A DNA stretch of 64,000 nt from Pararhizobium sp. YC-54 (GCF_025847205.1 NZ_JAOYTH010000007.1:252087-316086); one strand, 5' to 3'. Shown: positions 46,732 to 55,237, counted from the first letter of the stretch. The notes: a model not told the origin generated them from the letters alone. Numbers and translations: made by a program.

Positions 46732-47070
46732 ATGATTTCTCCTTGTCGATTGCGGGTATCGCGGGGATAGGCCGCGGGCCGGGACAAGGAGGGCTGCACC
46801 ATGGGGCCCCGTTGCGCTTGCGCAAGGGGAGGGCGCTTTTGGCCGCAGCAAAGCGGAGGACCTGGCGGCGCCTGAGTTTTGGACCGCGAGGAGGCGCAAA
46901 GCGACGGGGAAAACTCTGGCGACGACGGGTTGCTGCCCGACGATCGGCACGCAACATCCCCGATGTCGATAGCCTCTGTCGGCAGGGAGAAATGCAACGT
47001 CTGTGATCGCAGTGAGCGGATGGACAAGCCGGTAGGCGTGAAACAGAGACATCTTATGCAGGGGAGCCGC
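46732..47070 (-). promoter_or_regulatory. GC-rich leader of the 46558-46731 gene
   Basis: This 339-base gene-free stretch is very GC-rich and contains many short inverted repeats, for example GGGGCCCCGTTGCGCTTGCG near 46802. No convincing gene is found in it. It is similar in style to the leaders before DUF736, ardC and the 54117-54701 gene. Confidence 0.4.
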
Positions 47071-47241
47071 TCAAAACGGCGGCTCCGCTTCGAGGTGTCC
47101 GTCCCGTTCGGCAACGATGATGGCCAGCTCGGCCTGAGCGCATTCGAGCTCCGTCTGGATCTCGCGACGCTCGCCGGCGTCAACGGTATTGCTCAGTTCG
47201 GCCCGAAGTTCTTCGACTTGGATTTCCAGCGTGTAGGTCAT
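47071..47241 (-). CDS. Small coiled-coil protein of unknown function
   Basis: The product is 56 residues (MTYTLEIQVEELRAELSNTV...), a charged helical protein with a heptad-like pattern through residues 5-45. CAAGGAGATCAGACG precedes the ATG at 47241, a strong site. The stop is at 47071. It is one of the minus-strand backbone genes with this kind of ribosome site. No family is recognised. Confidence 0.6.
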   Translation of the reverse strand: MTYTLEIQVEELRAELSNTVDAGERREIQTELECAQAELAIIVAERDGHLEAEPPF

Positions 47242-47469
47242 CGTCTGATCTCCTTGAGTGTGAAAGACGACGACAGCAGCCGGGAGGGGATGACGGGGTC
47301 AGGGATCGCGCAAGCGACCGGCAGCGCCGGAGAGTGGGGGTGCCGATTTTCGGAAGCCGCCAGGGGCGGGTGGAGAAAATTGGGGGAACCGCTCATCCTT
47401 GAGGCCGGCATGCGCGATCGGCACAATGCCGGGTTCTGAGCAGCTATTCCTCCCCATCGTGTGGCACCA

Positions 47470-47600
47470 GAAAAGCCGCAGACGGGCTCGATGCCTGTCT
47501 CGGGCTTGATGTGGGAGAAGAGGAAAGCCCCGCCTCGTTCGGGCGGGGCCTGGGCTGTCTCAGTCGCGCTTGGGGCAGGAGCAGATCGGGTGCTGCGGTA
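47470..47600 (-). pseudogene. Remnant of a third DUF736 gene tail and terminator
   Basis: From 47470 to about 47580 the sequence follows the 3' end of the two intact DUF736 copies: the hairpin pair, GGGCGGGGC, and a final codon run ending in ...PKRD-stop (stop at 47560-47562) where the intact genes end ...PNRD-stop. Upstream of about 47595 similarity ends and a stop codon interrupts the frame. The rest of the copy is gone. The gap 47242-47469 next to it shows nothing else. Confidence 0.6.
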
Positions 47601-47666
47601 TTCAGGAAGCACATACAATATCACCGATATTGGGTGTGAAAGATGATGAGCAGGTAGCCGCCGCCA

Positions 47667-48557
47667 TCACGCTGCGAACGCTTCATGGAGATAGTCGATC
47701 AAGACTCTCACTTTCCGTGGGGTGTGGCGACGCTGCGCGTGAAAGGCGTAGATTGGCTGCTCTACAGGTTGGTAGTCTGGAAGAAGTCGGAGTAACCGGC
47801 CCGCCGCGATGTCGCCGGCGACCATGAACTCGGCGAGCAAGGCATAACCGTATCCAGTAAGACAGGCGTTCCGGACGGCGCGCGACGAACTCATCGTGAA
47901 TTGTTGTGGCACCTCGAAGTCAATTGGCTCACGGCCCTGTTCGAAACGGTGCTGCCGACCCCATTCTCCGCTCACCTGCATGACCGACGGCATGCCGGCG
48001 AGGTCATCTATGGTACGCGGCATTCCATGCACTTCACAGAACTGCGGCGAGGCAACGAAGATGATGTTCTGAGTGGCTATTTTTTGCGCGACCAGGGTTG
48101 AATCGTTGAGCGGTCCGACGCGGATCGCCAGATCATAATGCTCACCCACCAGATCGACTATACGATTGCCGATATCGACCGAGACGCTCAATTGCGGGAA
48201 CCGCCGCAGAAACTCAGGCAAGACCGGCGCCAGGCATTCGTTGCCGAAAGCGGTGACGCAGGAGATGCGGAGATGACCGTGAGGGTTCTCGCTACGCTCT
48301 CGTAATGAGATACGCATCTGCTCAAGTTCTTCCAACAAGCCGGTGCTCTTCTGAACGAATTCCTGGCCGGCATCGGTAAGATGAAGCTGGCGGGTCGTGC
48401 GATTAAAGAGCCGTATTCCGAGATCCACTTCTAGCTCCGCGATGACGCGGCTCACCGATGGTCCTGAGAGACGAAGGTGCCGGCTAGCGGCCGTGAAACT
48501 TCCTCGTCTTGCGACCTCTACGGCAACCCGCATCGCTGCCACTATATCCATCGGCAT
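47667..48557 (-). CDS. LysR-family transcriptional regulator
   Basis: This is a LysR-type regulator, 296 residues. The N-terminal winged helix is at about 5-65 (SFTAASRHLRLSGPSVSRVIAELE; LGIRLFNRTTRQLHLTDAG). The C-terminal type-2 periplasmic-binding domain covers about 90-290. It is divergent from the oxidoreductase gene across 105 bases, so it probably controls it. ATG 48557 is chosen, with ATG 48551 close by. It is of the CrgA/DsdC-like group by eye. Confidence 0.92.
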   Translation of the reverse strand: MPMDIVAAMRVAVEVARRGSFTAASRHLRLSGPSVSRVIAELEVDLGIRLFNRTTRQLHLTDAGQEFVQKSTGLLEELEQMRISLRERSENPHGHLRISCVTAFGNECLAPVLPEFLRRFPQLSVSVDIGNRIVDLVGEHYDLAIRVGPLNDSTLVAQKIATQNIIFVASPQFCEVHGMPRTIDDLAGMPSVMQVSGEWGRQHRFEQGREPIDFEVPQQFTMSSSRAVRNACLTGYGYALLAEFMVAGDIAAGRLLRLLPDYQPVEQPIYAFHAQRRHTPRKVRVLIDYLHEAFAA

Positions 48558-48662
48558 TCTTTCAGAAAATAACACAATGTTCCTTGGAGAAGATGGATTA
48601 TCATTTTTCGCGAGATGATGCATGACCGATCGGAGAACAATTTCTCGATAGGAGACCTCACG

Positions 48663-49667
48663 ATGGCCACCAATCCAAGTTGGACACTCCGAAGCTATCC
48701 GACGGCGATGCCGACGCCGGACAACTGGGCGCTTGACGATCGCCCCATGCCGGAGGCGGGGGAAGGAGAGCTTCTGGTCAAGACTCTCTGGCTTTCGGTG
48801 GACCCCTATATGCGCGGCCGGATCAGTTCGGCGAAGAGTTATGCGGCTGGTTTCAAGATCGGCGATCTGATGCGCGGCGGTGGGGTTGGAGAAGTAATTG
48901 CGTCCGGGTCGCCGGAATTCCAGCCGGGGCAGATCGTCGTCAGCGACTATTTTGGCTGGCAGCCATTCACTGTGATCTCTGCGGCGACCGCCAAGATCGT
49001 GACGATCACGGACGCGCCGATACAGGCAGCACTGAGCTATCTCGGCATGCCGGGTCTGACTGCATATTTCGCCTTGCTCAAAACGGCCGCTCCGAAATCG
49101 GGAGAGACGGTGCTAATATCCGCAGCATCGGGTGCTGTCGGCCAGATTGCTGGCCAGATTGCACGCATCAAGGGCCTCGACCCTGTCGCGGTCGTGGGTA
49201 CCGACGAGAAACTCGCGTGGTGCCGGGAGCTTGGATATCGGACCGGCGTCAACCATCGCACCTCGCCCGACCTCATCGCAGACGTCGCTGCCGCCTGCCC
49301 AGATGGCGTGGACGTGTTCATCGACAATACCGCGGGACCGATCCACGATGCGGGGATGCTCAATCTCAACACGTTTGGTCGCGTGGTCATCGTCGGAACG
49401 ATTGCGTTGGCCGACCGGTTCGACCACCCCGACATCGGCCTGCGTCATCTGCGCAGGACCCTGATCACCAGGGCCCGCATTGAAGGCTTTCTGCTCGACG
49501 ACCACGAAAGGGAGTACCAAACGGCTACGACCGAGCTGCTCGCTTGGTATAAGCAGGGCCAGCTTCACACACGAGAGGATGTGGCCGAGGGGATCGAGTC
49601 CGCGCCCCATGCCTTTGTCCGCATGTTGAAGGGCGAAAATTTCGGGAAGCAGCTCGTCAAACTCTAG
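48663..49667 (+). CDS. CurA-type NADP-dependent oxidoreductase
   Basis: This is a medium-chain dehydrogenase/reductase of the CurA (2-alkenal/curcumin reductase) group, without catalytic zinc. The product is 334 residues. LWLSVDPYMRGRI and SYLGMPGLTAYF mark the group, and VLISAASGAVGQIAGQIARIKG is the dinucleotide site. AGGAGACC precedes the ATG at 48663. It is divergent from the LysR gene. It reduces electrophilic alkenes or aldehydes, so it may be a detoxifying enzyme, and is an insert in the conjugal backbone. Confidence 0.9.
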   Translation: MATNPSWTLRSYPTAMPTPDNWALDDRPMPEAGEGELLVKTLWLSVDPYMRGRISSAKSYAAGFKIGDLMRGGGVGEVIASGSPEFQPGQIVVSDYFGWQPFTVISAATAKIVTITDAPIQAALSYLGMPGLTAYFALLKTAAPKSGETVLISAASGAVGQIAGQIARIKGLDPVAVVGTDEKLAWCRELGYRTGVNHRTSPDLIADVAAACPDGVDVFIDNTAGPIHDAGMLNLNTFGRVVIVGTIALADRFDHPDIGLRHLRRTLITRARIEGFLLDDHEREYQTATTELLAWYKQGQLHTREDVAEGIESAPHAFVRMLKGENFGKQLVKL

Positions 49668-49818
49668 CGTGCGGTAACTTGGCAAAGGCGCGACAGCGAT
49701 CGCGAAGCGGGAGGTGAAGGCGCCGAACCGCGCCAGTATTTTCGCGGTGCTGCCGCATCCTTGCGGCTAGGCGCTCGCCACGCCATCCTCGCTCTGTCTG
49801 AGCAGACCTTTGTTCAAG

Positions 49819-49853
49819 AAAAAGCCGGAGACCGGCTCGATGCCTGTCTCCGG
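49819..49853 (-). terminator. Intrinsic terminator after DUF736 copy A
   Basis: Read on the minus strand, CCGGAGAC and GTCTCCGG pair around a 13-base loop and are followed by CTTTTT. A second GC hairpin without T-run (49879-49900, GCCCCGCC/GGCGGGGC) precedes it. Both are shared with copy B and the 47470 remnant. Confidence 0.8.
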
Positions 49854-49910
49854 TTTGATCACAGGGGTGAAGAGGAGTGCCCCGCCTTGTCGGGCGGGGC
49901 TTTGACCGTC

Positions 49911-50213
49911 TCAGTCGCGGTTCGGGCGGGACCAGATCAGCTGATATTCGCCTTCGACCTCCGTCAGCGTCGCGTAGATCGGGGAGGGGAAGCTCGGATC
50001 GTCGAGCTTGACCGAGAGGTAGTCGCGGTCCTGTTCGGAGCGCTTCTGCCAGGCCGCGCCGAGTTCCACGTGACCCGCGAAGATGCGGAACTGGGGACCC
50101 TTGTCCGAGGGGTTTTCCACGCGGGAGATGCGGGCCTTGACGTTGAGGGCGAGTGTGCGGATGGAGCCGGTGAAGCCGTTTTCGGTGGAGGTGAAAGTGC
50201 CGATGGTAGCCAT
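49911..50213 (-). CDS. DUF736 protein, copy A
   Basis: DUF736 proteins are about 100-residue proteins of unknown function, very common on alphaproteobacterial plasmids. The product is 100 residues, beginning [20 protein letters not shown] and ending LIWSRPNRD. It differs from copy B (51955-52257) at two residues, Ser30 (Ala in B) and His48 (Ser in B). AAGGGAAT lies before the ATG. It has a long GC-rich leader and its own terminator. The family often lies near antirestriction or partition genes. Confidence 0.92.
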   Translation of the reverse strand: MATIGTFTSTENGFTGSIRTLALNVKARISRVENPSDKGPQFRIFAGHVELGAAWQKRSEQDRDYLSVKLDDPSFPSPIYATLTEVEGEYQLIWSRPNRD

Positions 50214-50507
50214 GTCGTAATTCCCTTTTGCTCAATCGGGCCGCTCCAGTGCGGCCTCGATGGCAGTCGCAAAGGCCGGGGACGATCGGACCGCACCTTG
50301 AGGCCGGAACAGCGTGGAGGGCGGCGCGGAGACACTTTCTTGGTTCGCGAGGAATGGCGGCGCAGCCGGCAGGGGATGAAAGTTTCGGAGCGCCGTTGCG
50401 GGATAACGAGCGAGGCGCAGCCGATCTCCGGTCAGACCTGCCCCATCGAGCCCGCACCTGGAGCCTCGGGCATTCAGGCAAGGGATTATGACATTGCGGC
50501 CCGCGTC
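50214..50507 (-). promoter_or_regulatory. GC-rich leader of DUF736 copy A
   Basis: This 294-base gene-free leader contains the 13-mer GCCGTTGCGGGAT (50392-50404). The same 13-mer is in the copy B leader (52438-52450) and in the ardC leader (53943-53955), in the same direction relative to each gene. Several inverted repeats are visible (GGCCGCTCCAGTGCGGCC near 50239). Confidence 0.5.
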
Positions 50508-50658
50508 GGATGGACCTCGCATGTCGGCCGAGCGTACTGCAGTCGTCGTGCCATCGCCTGTTTTCGTGACACGGCTGAATTAACGCTAGCCGATATCCAA
50601 CTCAGCTCTTTGCGGTCCCGGCGATGATTGCTATATTCGCGGAAAGTATGGAGCAGAC

Positions 50659-50901
50659 ATGGCTAAAGTCGTCGTCAAGAAATTCGGCAATCCCAAGATC
50701 GGTGCTCGCGATACCGCCGTGACGCAGAAGCGTGTACGGGATGGAGACAGCGGTCAGTTCACGACTGTGCGGACGATCGATGCGCAAAGCAAGACGTTGG
50801 GCAAAGATCTGAGCTACGTGTTCAGCAAAAATGTCGATAAGGCGCGCCGTGACAACAAGGCTGTAACCGGCGTGCGTGATCGTGCTCCCGTCCAGGATTG
50901 A
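50659..50901 (+). CDS. Small basic protein, probable partner of the zeta-like toxin
   Basis: The product is 80 residues, very basic (MAKVVVKKFGNPKIG...), and has no recognised domain. It overlaps the zeta-like gene by 26 bases. Such a tight pair of a small protein followed by an ATPase-like toxin is typical of toxin-antitoxin modules. The sequence does not resemble the epsilon antitoxin. GGAGCAGAC precedes the ATG. The partner role is inference from position. Confidence 0.65.
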   Translation: MAKVVVKKFGNPKIGARDTAVTQKRVRDGDSGQFTTVRTIDAQSKTLGKDLSYVFSKNVDKARRDNKAVTGVRDRAPVQD

Positions 50902-51493
50902 GCAACCAGTCTTCCTAATCATTGCAGGGCCAAACGGATCAGGCAAAAGCAGCGTTTACGCAAACGCCGACCTCGAATGGGAAGGCCGATCCGTCTGGAT
51001 CGTCAATCCAGATCTTCTCGCTGCCCGGATCAGCAAGGTGGAAGCCAAGCCGCTTCTGGAGGCTAATCTAACTGCGGTTCAACGCATCGAAAACTGGCTG
51101 GAAGCCTCGATCAACGTGCACAAGACGATCGGGGTCGAAACTGTCTTATCGACGGGGAAGTACCAGCGCCTGGTCGAAGCGGCCAAAAACCTTGGATTTG
51201 CGATATGGTTTCTTTACGTCGTGCTCGATAGCCCTGAACGCTCGATCGAGCGTATCAAATTGCGCGTGGCGAAAGGCGGCCACCCGGTTCCCGATGAAAA
51301 GGTTCGCCAGCGTTACGTGAGATCGCTGGAGCAGTTCCCCTGGTTTCTCGATCAGGCGGACAAGGCTTGGATCTATGACAATAGCGGGGCAACACCGAAA
51401 ACGATTGGTGAGAAATCAGACGGTGTCATCGAAGTGGATGAGAATGCTCTCGAGGTCGTCGCCAGAGCGGTCCAATCCATCGCAACCGAATAG
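50876..51493 (+). CDS. Zeta-toxin-family kinase-like protein
   Basis: This belongs to the zeta-toxin/AAA P-loop kinase group, whose members phosphorylate UDP-N-acetylglucosamine or related targets. The product is 205 residues. Walker A is LIIAGPNGSGKSSVY, then IVNPDLLAARIS carries the catalytic-type Asp, and RIKLRVAKGGHPVPDEKVRQ is a late family motif. The start is GTG 50876, with GTG 50882 close. It follows the 80-residue protein by overlap. Whether it is a true toxin is not shown by the sequence. Confidence 0.82.
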   Translation: MIVLPSRIEQPVFLIIAGPNGSGKSSVYANADLEWEGRSVWIVNPDLLAARISKVEAKPLLEANLTAVQRIENWLEASINVHKTIGVETVLSTGKYQRLVEAAKNLGFAIWFLYVVLDSPERSIERIKLRVAKGGHPVPDEKVRQRYVRSLEQFPWFLDQADKAWIYDNSGATPKTIGEKSDGVIEVDENALEVVARAVQSIATE

Positions 51494-51562
51494 CAGCCAT
51501 TGCCATGCACAAAAAGTGCCACGATGACGCGGCCCATTCTTTGTGGTCGAGTATGATGCGTA

Positions 51563-51700
51563 TTACCGTGCGCGGACAGCGCTGTGGATATTCCCACGGA
51601 CCAGACCGATGTCGTTCAGCGACCGATCATCAAGGACGGAGAGCTCGCGGATTGCGCGACGCTCGGCAATGGCTCTTTTCAGCCGTTCAGCGATTTTCAT
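51563..51700 (-). CDS. DUF1127 (YjiS-like) small protein
   Basis: The product is 45 residues, with the DUF1127 pattern RAIRELSVLDDRSLNDIGLVRGNI. These small Arg-rich proteins are known as regulators of phosphate and C/N metabolism in alphaproteobacteria, some by binding RNA. AAAGGTGAG precedes the ATG at 51700. It lies between the zeta-like gene and the second DUF736 repeat. An upstream in-frame start at 51760 is weaker. Confidence 0.78.
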   Translation of the reverse strand: MKIAERLKRAIAERRAIRELSVLDDRSLNDIGLVRGNIHSAVRAR

Positions 51701-51861
51701 GTTACTCACCTTTGAAATGTGGTCACTATATGTGCAATTCTTCGCCCAAAAAGAAGGCACATGCTCGCAGGGAAGGCATGCGTAATTTGCGGGGCTGGTT
51801 AATCGACGCTATGCGGCCTCGGCCGCACCTGTGCCGGTCCGCCCTTGGCTTGTTTCGCCAC

Positions 51862-51898
51862 AAAAAAAGCCGGAGACCGGCTCGATGCCTGTCTCAGG
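51862..51898 (-). terminator. Intrinsic terminator after DUF736 copy B
   Basis: The same hairpin as in copy A with one stem mismatch (GTCTCAGG against CCGGAGAC), followed on the minus strand by a run of seven T. Confidence 0.75.
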
Positions 51899-51954
51899 TT
51901 TGACACAGGGGTGAAGAGGAGTGCCCCGCCTTGTCGGGCGGGGCTTTGACTGTC

Positions 51955-52257
51955 TCAGTCGCGGTTCGGGCGGGACCAGATCAGCTGGTATTCGCCTTCG
52001 ACCTCCGTCAGCGTCGCGTAGATCGGGGAGGGGAAGCTCGGATCGTCGAGCTTGACCGAGAGGTAGTCGCGGTCCTGTTCGGAGCGCTTCTGCCAGGCCG
52101 CGCCGAGCTCCACGCTTCCCGCGAAGATGCGGAACTGCGGACCTTTGTCCGAGGGGTTTTCGACGCGGGCGATGCGGGCCTTGACGTTGAGGGCGAGTGT
52201 GCGGATGGAGCCTGTGAAGCCGTTTTCGGTGGAGGTGAAAGTGCCGATGGTAGCCAT
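51955..52257 (-). CDS. DUF736 protein, copy B
   Basis: The product is 100 residues and nearly identical to copy A (49911-50213), differing at residues 30 and 48. The near-identity of both gene and leader points to a recent duplication. Same ribosome site, same terminator. The function is unknown. Confidence 0.92.
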   Translation of the reverse strand: MATIGTFTSTENGFTGSIRTLALNVKARIARVENPSDKGPQFRIFAGSVELGAAWQKRSEQDRDYLSVKLDDPSFPSPIYATLTEVEGEYQLIWSRPNRD

Positions 52258-52549
52258 GTCGTAATTCCCTTTTGCTCAATCGGGCCGCTCCAGTGCGGCC
52301 TCGATGGCAGTCGCAAAGGCCGGGGACGATCGGACCGCACCTTGAGGCCGGAACAGCGTGGAGGGCGGCGTGGAGACACTTTCTTGGCTCGCGCGAGGAA
52401 TGGCGGCGCAGCCGGCAGGGGATGAAAGTTTCGGAGCGCCGTTGCGGGATAACGAGCGAGGCGCAGCCGATCTCCGGTCAGACCTGCCCCATCGAGCCCG
52501 CACCTGGAGCCACGGGCATTCAGGCAAAGGGATATGACGTTGGCGGCCC
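52258..52549 (-). promoter_or_regulatory. GC-rich leader of DUF736 copy B
   Basis: This is the duplicate of the copy A leader, with the shared 13-mer at 52438-52450. Nothing else is found in it. Confidence 0.5.
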
Positions 52550-52685
52550 GCACGCGCTCGGCCCCACCTGATTGGCAACGTCGGCGTTACGCAAACTGCC
52601 TGGACCAGACGGGAATCACCATACCTCTTTGCATGACACCGGCCGTGGTTTGCTTGCCGCAACCGTCTATCGCGATAGAGTTGCG

Positions 52686-53027
52686 ATGCGATTCCTCGCC
52701 TGGAAGAACTTGCCAAAGCAGACCGAACCATTCGTTGTTGAAATAAAGTCGTCCCGGAAGCTGAAACCTGGCACCGGAAAACCGTCGATCTGGGGGTCGC
52801 TGGATCTGACGATCACTGAGGATCATGCCGTCTCGCCAATACCGATGAGCCGGCCACCGCCGAGAGCAGCGACCAGCTTTAGACTCCTCCCGAACCCTCA
52901 AGCCGCGTCCCGGATATCCGCCGCGTCCGGCTGTAGTCCATGCAGGAATGCCACGGCGCGCTGCGCATGCGCCGCCGCCTGGAAGATTGCTCGCTTGTCA
53001 TCGGCCAGCACCCTGAGCCAAGACTGA
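52686..53027 (+). pseudogene. Possible gene fragment with PSIWG motif
   Basis: A frame read as NLPKQTEPFVVEIKSSRK, then PSIWGSLDLT, resembles small plasmid proteins with a VEIKxSRR...PSIWG start that I recall from rhizobial plasmids. The C-terminal part runs antisense to the ardC end for 130 bases and looks unconserved. The ATG at 52686 has no good ribosome site. It may be a degraded gene. The stretch 52550-52685 shows nothing else. Confidence 0.25.
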
Positions 53028-53824
53028 AGGTAGGACGCATGATCAGGCCTGGGCTCGAGCTCCGGCGCAATGCCGAGATCTGCGCAGAGAAAGCAGCTGC
53101 CGAGCTCGGCGACAAGTTCCTCGCGCGCTCGTTCGCTGCGATCCTTGGCATAGTGTGATAGATCGCGGCCGACCCGGTGCTCTGCCGCCGTCCAATGCGT
53201 GACCTCATGGCTGAGGGTCGCTGCGTACCCAGCTGCGTCCCTGAAACTCTCGAAGGGCGGCATCTGGATATAGTCCATGACAGGCGAATAATAGGCCTGG
53301 TTGCCACCGTGGCGGATGACCGCACCGGTATTGCGGAAAAACCGGTCCGCCTGCTCGATGCGGGCGACAGGATCGTGCGCGGTCACCGGCCGGTGGTAGT
53401 AATGATCAGGCAGACCGTCGATCTGTTCGACGTTGAATACGGAATAGGCCTTCAGGAACGGGATTTCCCGGTCGATCTCGCCGCCCTTTCCATCGGCTTC
53501 CGATTTGGTAAAGCGGCTGGCGAACACCACGGTCGATCCGGTCTCGCCTTTTCGAACGGCGGCGCCGAGTTCGATCGCCTGCTTGAAGGTCATCCACGTC
53601 GACGAGCCGAAGCCACGCGACATCTGCTCGGACCACAGCAGAAGCACGTTCATGCCGGAGTAAGGCTGGCCATTATGGCGAAGCGGGCGGCTGATCCGCC
53701 CGTCCGTATTTGCAGCGCTCCAAGGTTTCATCCAGGGGCGCACGCCGGCTGCGAGCTCTTCGATGATCATGGTCGTGATGCGGGTATAGATGTCTGCCCG
53801 CTGGTTCTCTGTTTTCCTGCTCAT
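52898..53824 (-). CDS. ardC: ArdC-type antirestriction protein
   Basis: ArdC proteins bind single-stranded DNA and protect incoming plasmid DNA from restriction. The product is 308 residues. The N-terminal ssDNA-binding domain (DUF1738) covers about 10-130 (WMKPWSAANTDGRISRPLRHNGQPYSGMN in part). The C-terminal zincin-like domain carries HEVTHW, an HExxH motif, and EELVAELGSCFL. GGAGATC precedes the ATG at 53824. The longer upstream frame is not real. It has a GC-rich leader with the 13-mer shared with both DUF736 leaders. It fits a leading-region anti-restriction gene. Confidence 0.93.
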   Translation of the reverse strand: MSRKTENQRADIYTRITTMIIEELAAGVRPWMKPWSAANTDGRISRPLRHNGQPYSGMNVLLLWSEQMSRGFGSSTWMTFKQAIELGAAVRKGETGSTVVFASRFTKSEADGKGGEIDREIPFLKAYSVFNVEQIDGLPDHYYHRPVTAHDPVARIEQADRFFRNTGAVIRHGGNQAYYSPVMDYIQMPPFESFRDAAGYAATLSHEVTHWTAAEHRVGRDLSHYAKDRSERAREELVAELGSCFLCADLGIAPELEPRPDHASYLQSWLRVLADDKRAIFQAAAHAQRAVAFLHGLQPDAADIRDAA

Positions 53825-54050
53825 TTCTGATCTCCACTCATCGGGAGCCGCGCCGATCGCGGCCCCGTCGCGGAGGCCAAAGGCAGGAGCCAGAGCTGGC
53901 GGCCCGCACCGGAACGGCCGCAACGCAGTGGAGGACGGCGAAGCCGTTGCGGGATGTGGGCTGCTCCTGCAGGTCCGACGCCAGAGACGGGCCGTATCGG
54001 CCCGACCAGAATTCCTCCATCCCCTTTTCCTGGGCGAACGCCGACATGGG
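53825..54050 (-). promoter_or_regulatory. GC-rich leader of ardC
   Basis: This stretch contains GCCGTTGCGGGAT at 53943-53955, 119 bases upstream of the start, and several short dyads (GCCGCGCCGATCGCGGCC near 53847). No gene is visible. It may hold an unusual promoter. Confidence 0.5.
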
Positions 54051-54076
54051 AAAAGGCCGGCCCCGGAGGGTCGGCC
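54051..54076 (-). terminator. Terminator after the 54117-54701 gene
   Basis: Read on the minus strand, GGCCGA...CCGGCC form a GC hairpin followed by TTTTC. It lies between that gene and the ardC leader. Confidence 0.65.
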
Positions 54077-54116
54077 TGAAGAGATGAGGCGAGGGCGTAC
54101 CCCCGCCGTGATAGTG

Positions 54117-54701
54117 TCAGTCGAAGGCTGACATTTGGACCGCCGCGGCCTTGCGGTCGACCGACTGGCCCGGATTTTCGACAGGTCGATCGAACGGTTT
54201 CCAGGCTTCGCCGACGATGTGCTTGTAAGCGGCGACGGCGCCTTCGGCCCCCATGCGCAACGCGTGGGCCTGGATGCCCATGTCGGCTGCGAACTCTCGC
54301 TTGCGATGCGCGGCACTGTCGTAACCCACGGGGCCGTCGAGATCCTCGTCGCGGGCGTCGTTCGCCGCTTTTGCAGTGGCGTCACGCGCTTCGGTCACGG
54401 CCTTGCTGTAGAACTGTCCGGCACCATGGGCGGAGCCGACATAGGCACCGACGATCCGCTGCAGGTGGATCTGCATGGCGCGCTCGCCCAGGCCTTCGCT
54501 CAGGGCATCGGCCGTCTCTGTGATCAGGCGCTCGTGGAGATCGCGGATCCCGTCGCTGTCGATGACGGCGGTCCCAAAACTTTCGGCGATCTTGAGAGCC
54601 TGGGCGCTATCCGGGCAGGTGAGGCGGACCATTTCGAGGGTGGCGCCCTTGCGGAGTTGGACGACACGCGCTGAGGTGCGATTGGTTGCGGACTTTGCCA
54701 T
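54117..54701 (-). CDS. Conserved plasmid protein of unknown function
   Basis: The product is 194 residues, rich in Ala, mostly helical, with an N-terminal basic stretch (NRTSARVVQLRKGATLEMVRL). No enzymatic motif is seen. GACAAGGAGACCACC precedes the ATG at 54701. It is one of the minus-strand genes with a long GC-rich leader, next to ardC. It may function in plasmid establishment; that is inference from position. Confidence 0.75.
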   Translation of the reverse strand: MAKSATNRTSARVVQLRKGATLEMVRLTCPDSAQALKIAESFGTAVIDSDGIRDLHERLITETADALSEGLGERAMQIHLQRIVGAYVGSAHGAGQFYSKAVTEARDATAKAANDARDEDLDGPVGYDSAAHRKREFAADMGIQAHALRMGAEGAVAAYKHIVGEAWKPFDRPVENPGQSVDRKAAAVQMSAFD

Positions 54702-55237
54702 GGTGGTCTCCTTGTCGGTTGCCTGAAGGCTCGAACCGGCTCCCTGCCGGCCCTCCCTCGGGTGCGGTCGAACAAAGCCTGCGACCGACGGGCGGCTTCA
54801 CAGGTCCGGAGGCCCTGAGCGAGCGAATTGGCCTTGCGGACAAGCGGGGCATAAGCCCTGCGCCGGACGCGAGGGCGGTTTGCGAAGGGAGGGGCGGGAG
54901 GCCGCCACGCGGCGCGACAGCGGCCTTGAAACGAACGGCAGCAGGCTTAAGACCGTGACAAACCCGAGAGAGGACCGGCAGGGTCCGAAGTGGATCACGG
55001 AACCGACGCCTTCAGACCACCTCCATAGCCCGAACAACGATTTCATCCAGGCAGTCGCCTCGGCGCGGATCAGGCCGTGAGATCGGCCCCGACCTCAGCG
55101 CACCCCCGTCAGCACCTCAATACGAGGTCGGATGGAGTAAGCAGACGTCGCCGACCGCGGCTCTCGCCTTCCATCATCGGTTCAAGTTCAGCCCGTCGTT
55201 CGAAGGCCAGCCGGTGTGCATGGTCCAGCAGCCGCGT
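54702..55237 (-). promoter_or_regulatory. GC-rich leader and gene-free stretch
   Basis: The part next to the 54117-54701 gene, 54702-54960, is a GC-rich leader with many dyads (GGAGGCCGCC / GGCGGC-type). The part 54961-55237 shows no convincing gene in any frame. Reading frames of 60-90 residues are present but lack ribosome sites and family features. Confidence 0.4.

Larger units (their letters stand above)
49819..50507. repeat. Direct repeat copy A (DUF736, leader and terminator)
   Basis: About 690 bases here are nearly identical to 51862-52549. The repeat covers the terminator, the whole DUF736 gene and about 290 bases of leader. Differences are scattered single bases and one short indel. 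Both copies are in the same orientation and enclose about 1.35 kb with the zeta-like pair and a DUF1127 gene. Confidence 0.9.
51862..52549. repeat. Direct repeat copy B (DUF736, leader and terminator)
   Basis: This is the partner of 49819-50507, about 690 bases long, in the same orientation. Similarity fades beyond 52549. It includes the DUF736 gene, the GC-rich leader with GCCGTTGCGGGAT at 52438-52450, and the terminator. Confidence 0.9.

Noticed and set aside
51505..51903. 132-residue plus-strand frame across DUF1127
   Set aside because: It is the antisense shadow of DUF1127 and of the repeat terminator; DUF1127 has the family motif and the ribosome site.
52572..52685. Upstream part of the plus-strand frame before the PSIWG fragment
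   Set aside because: It has no ribosome site and no family features; only the later part looks like a protein.
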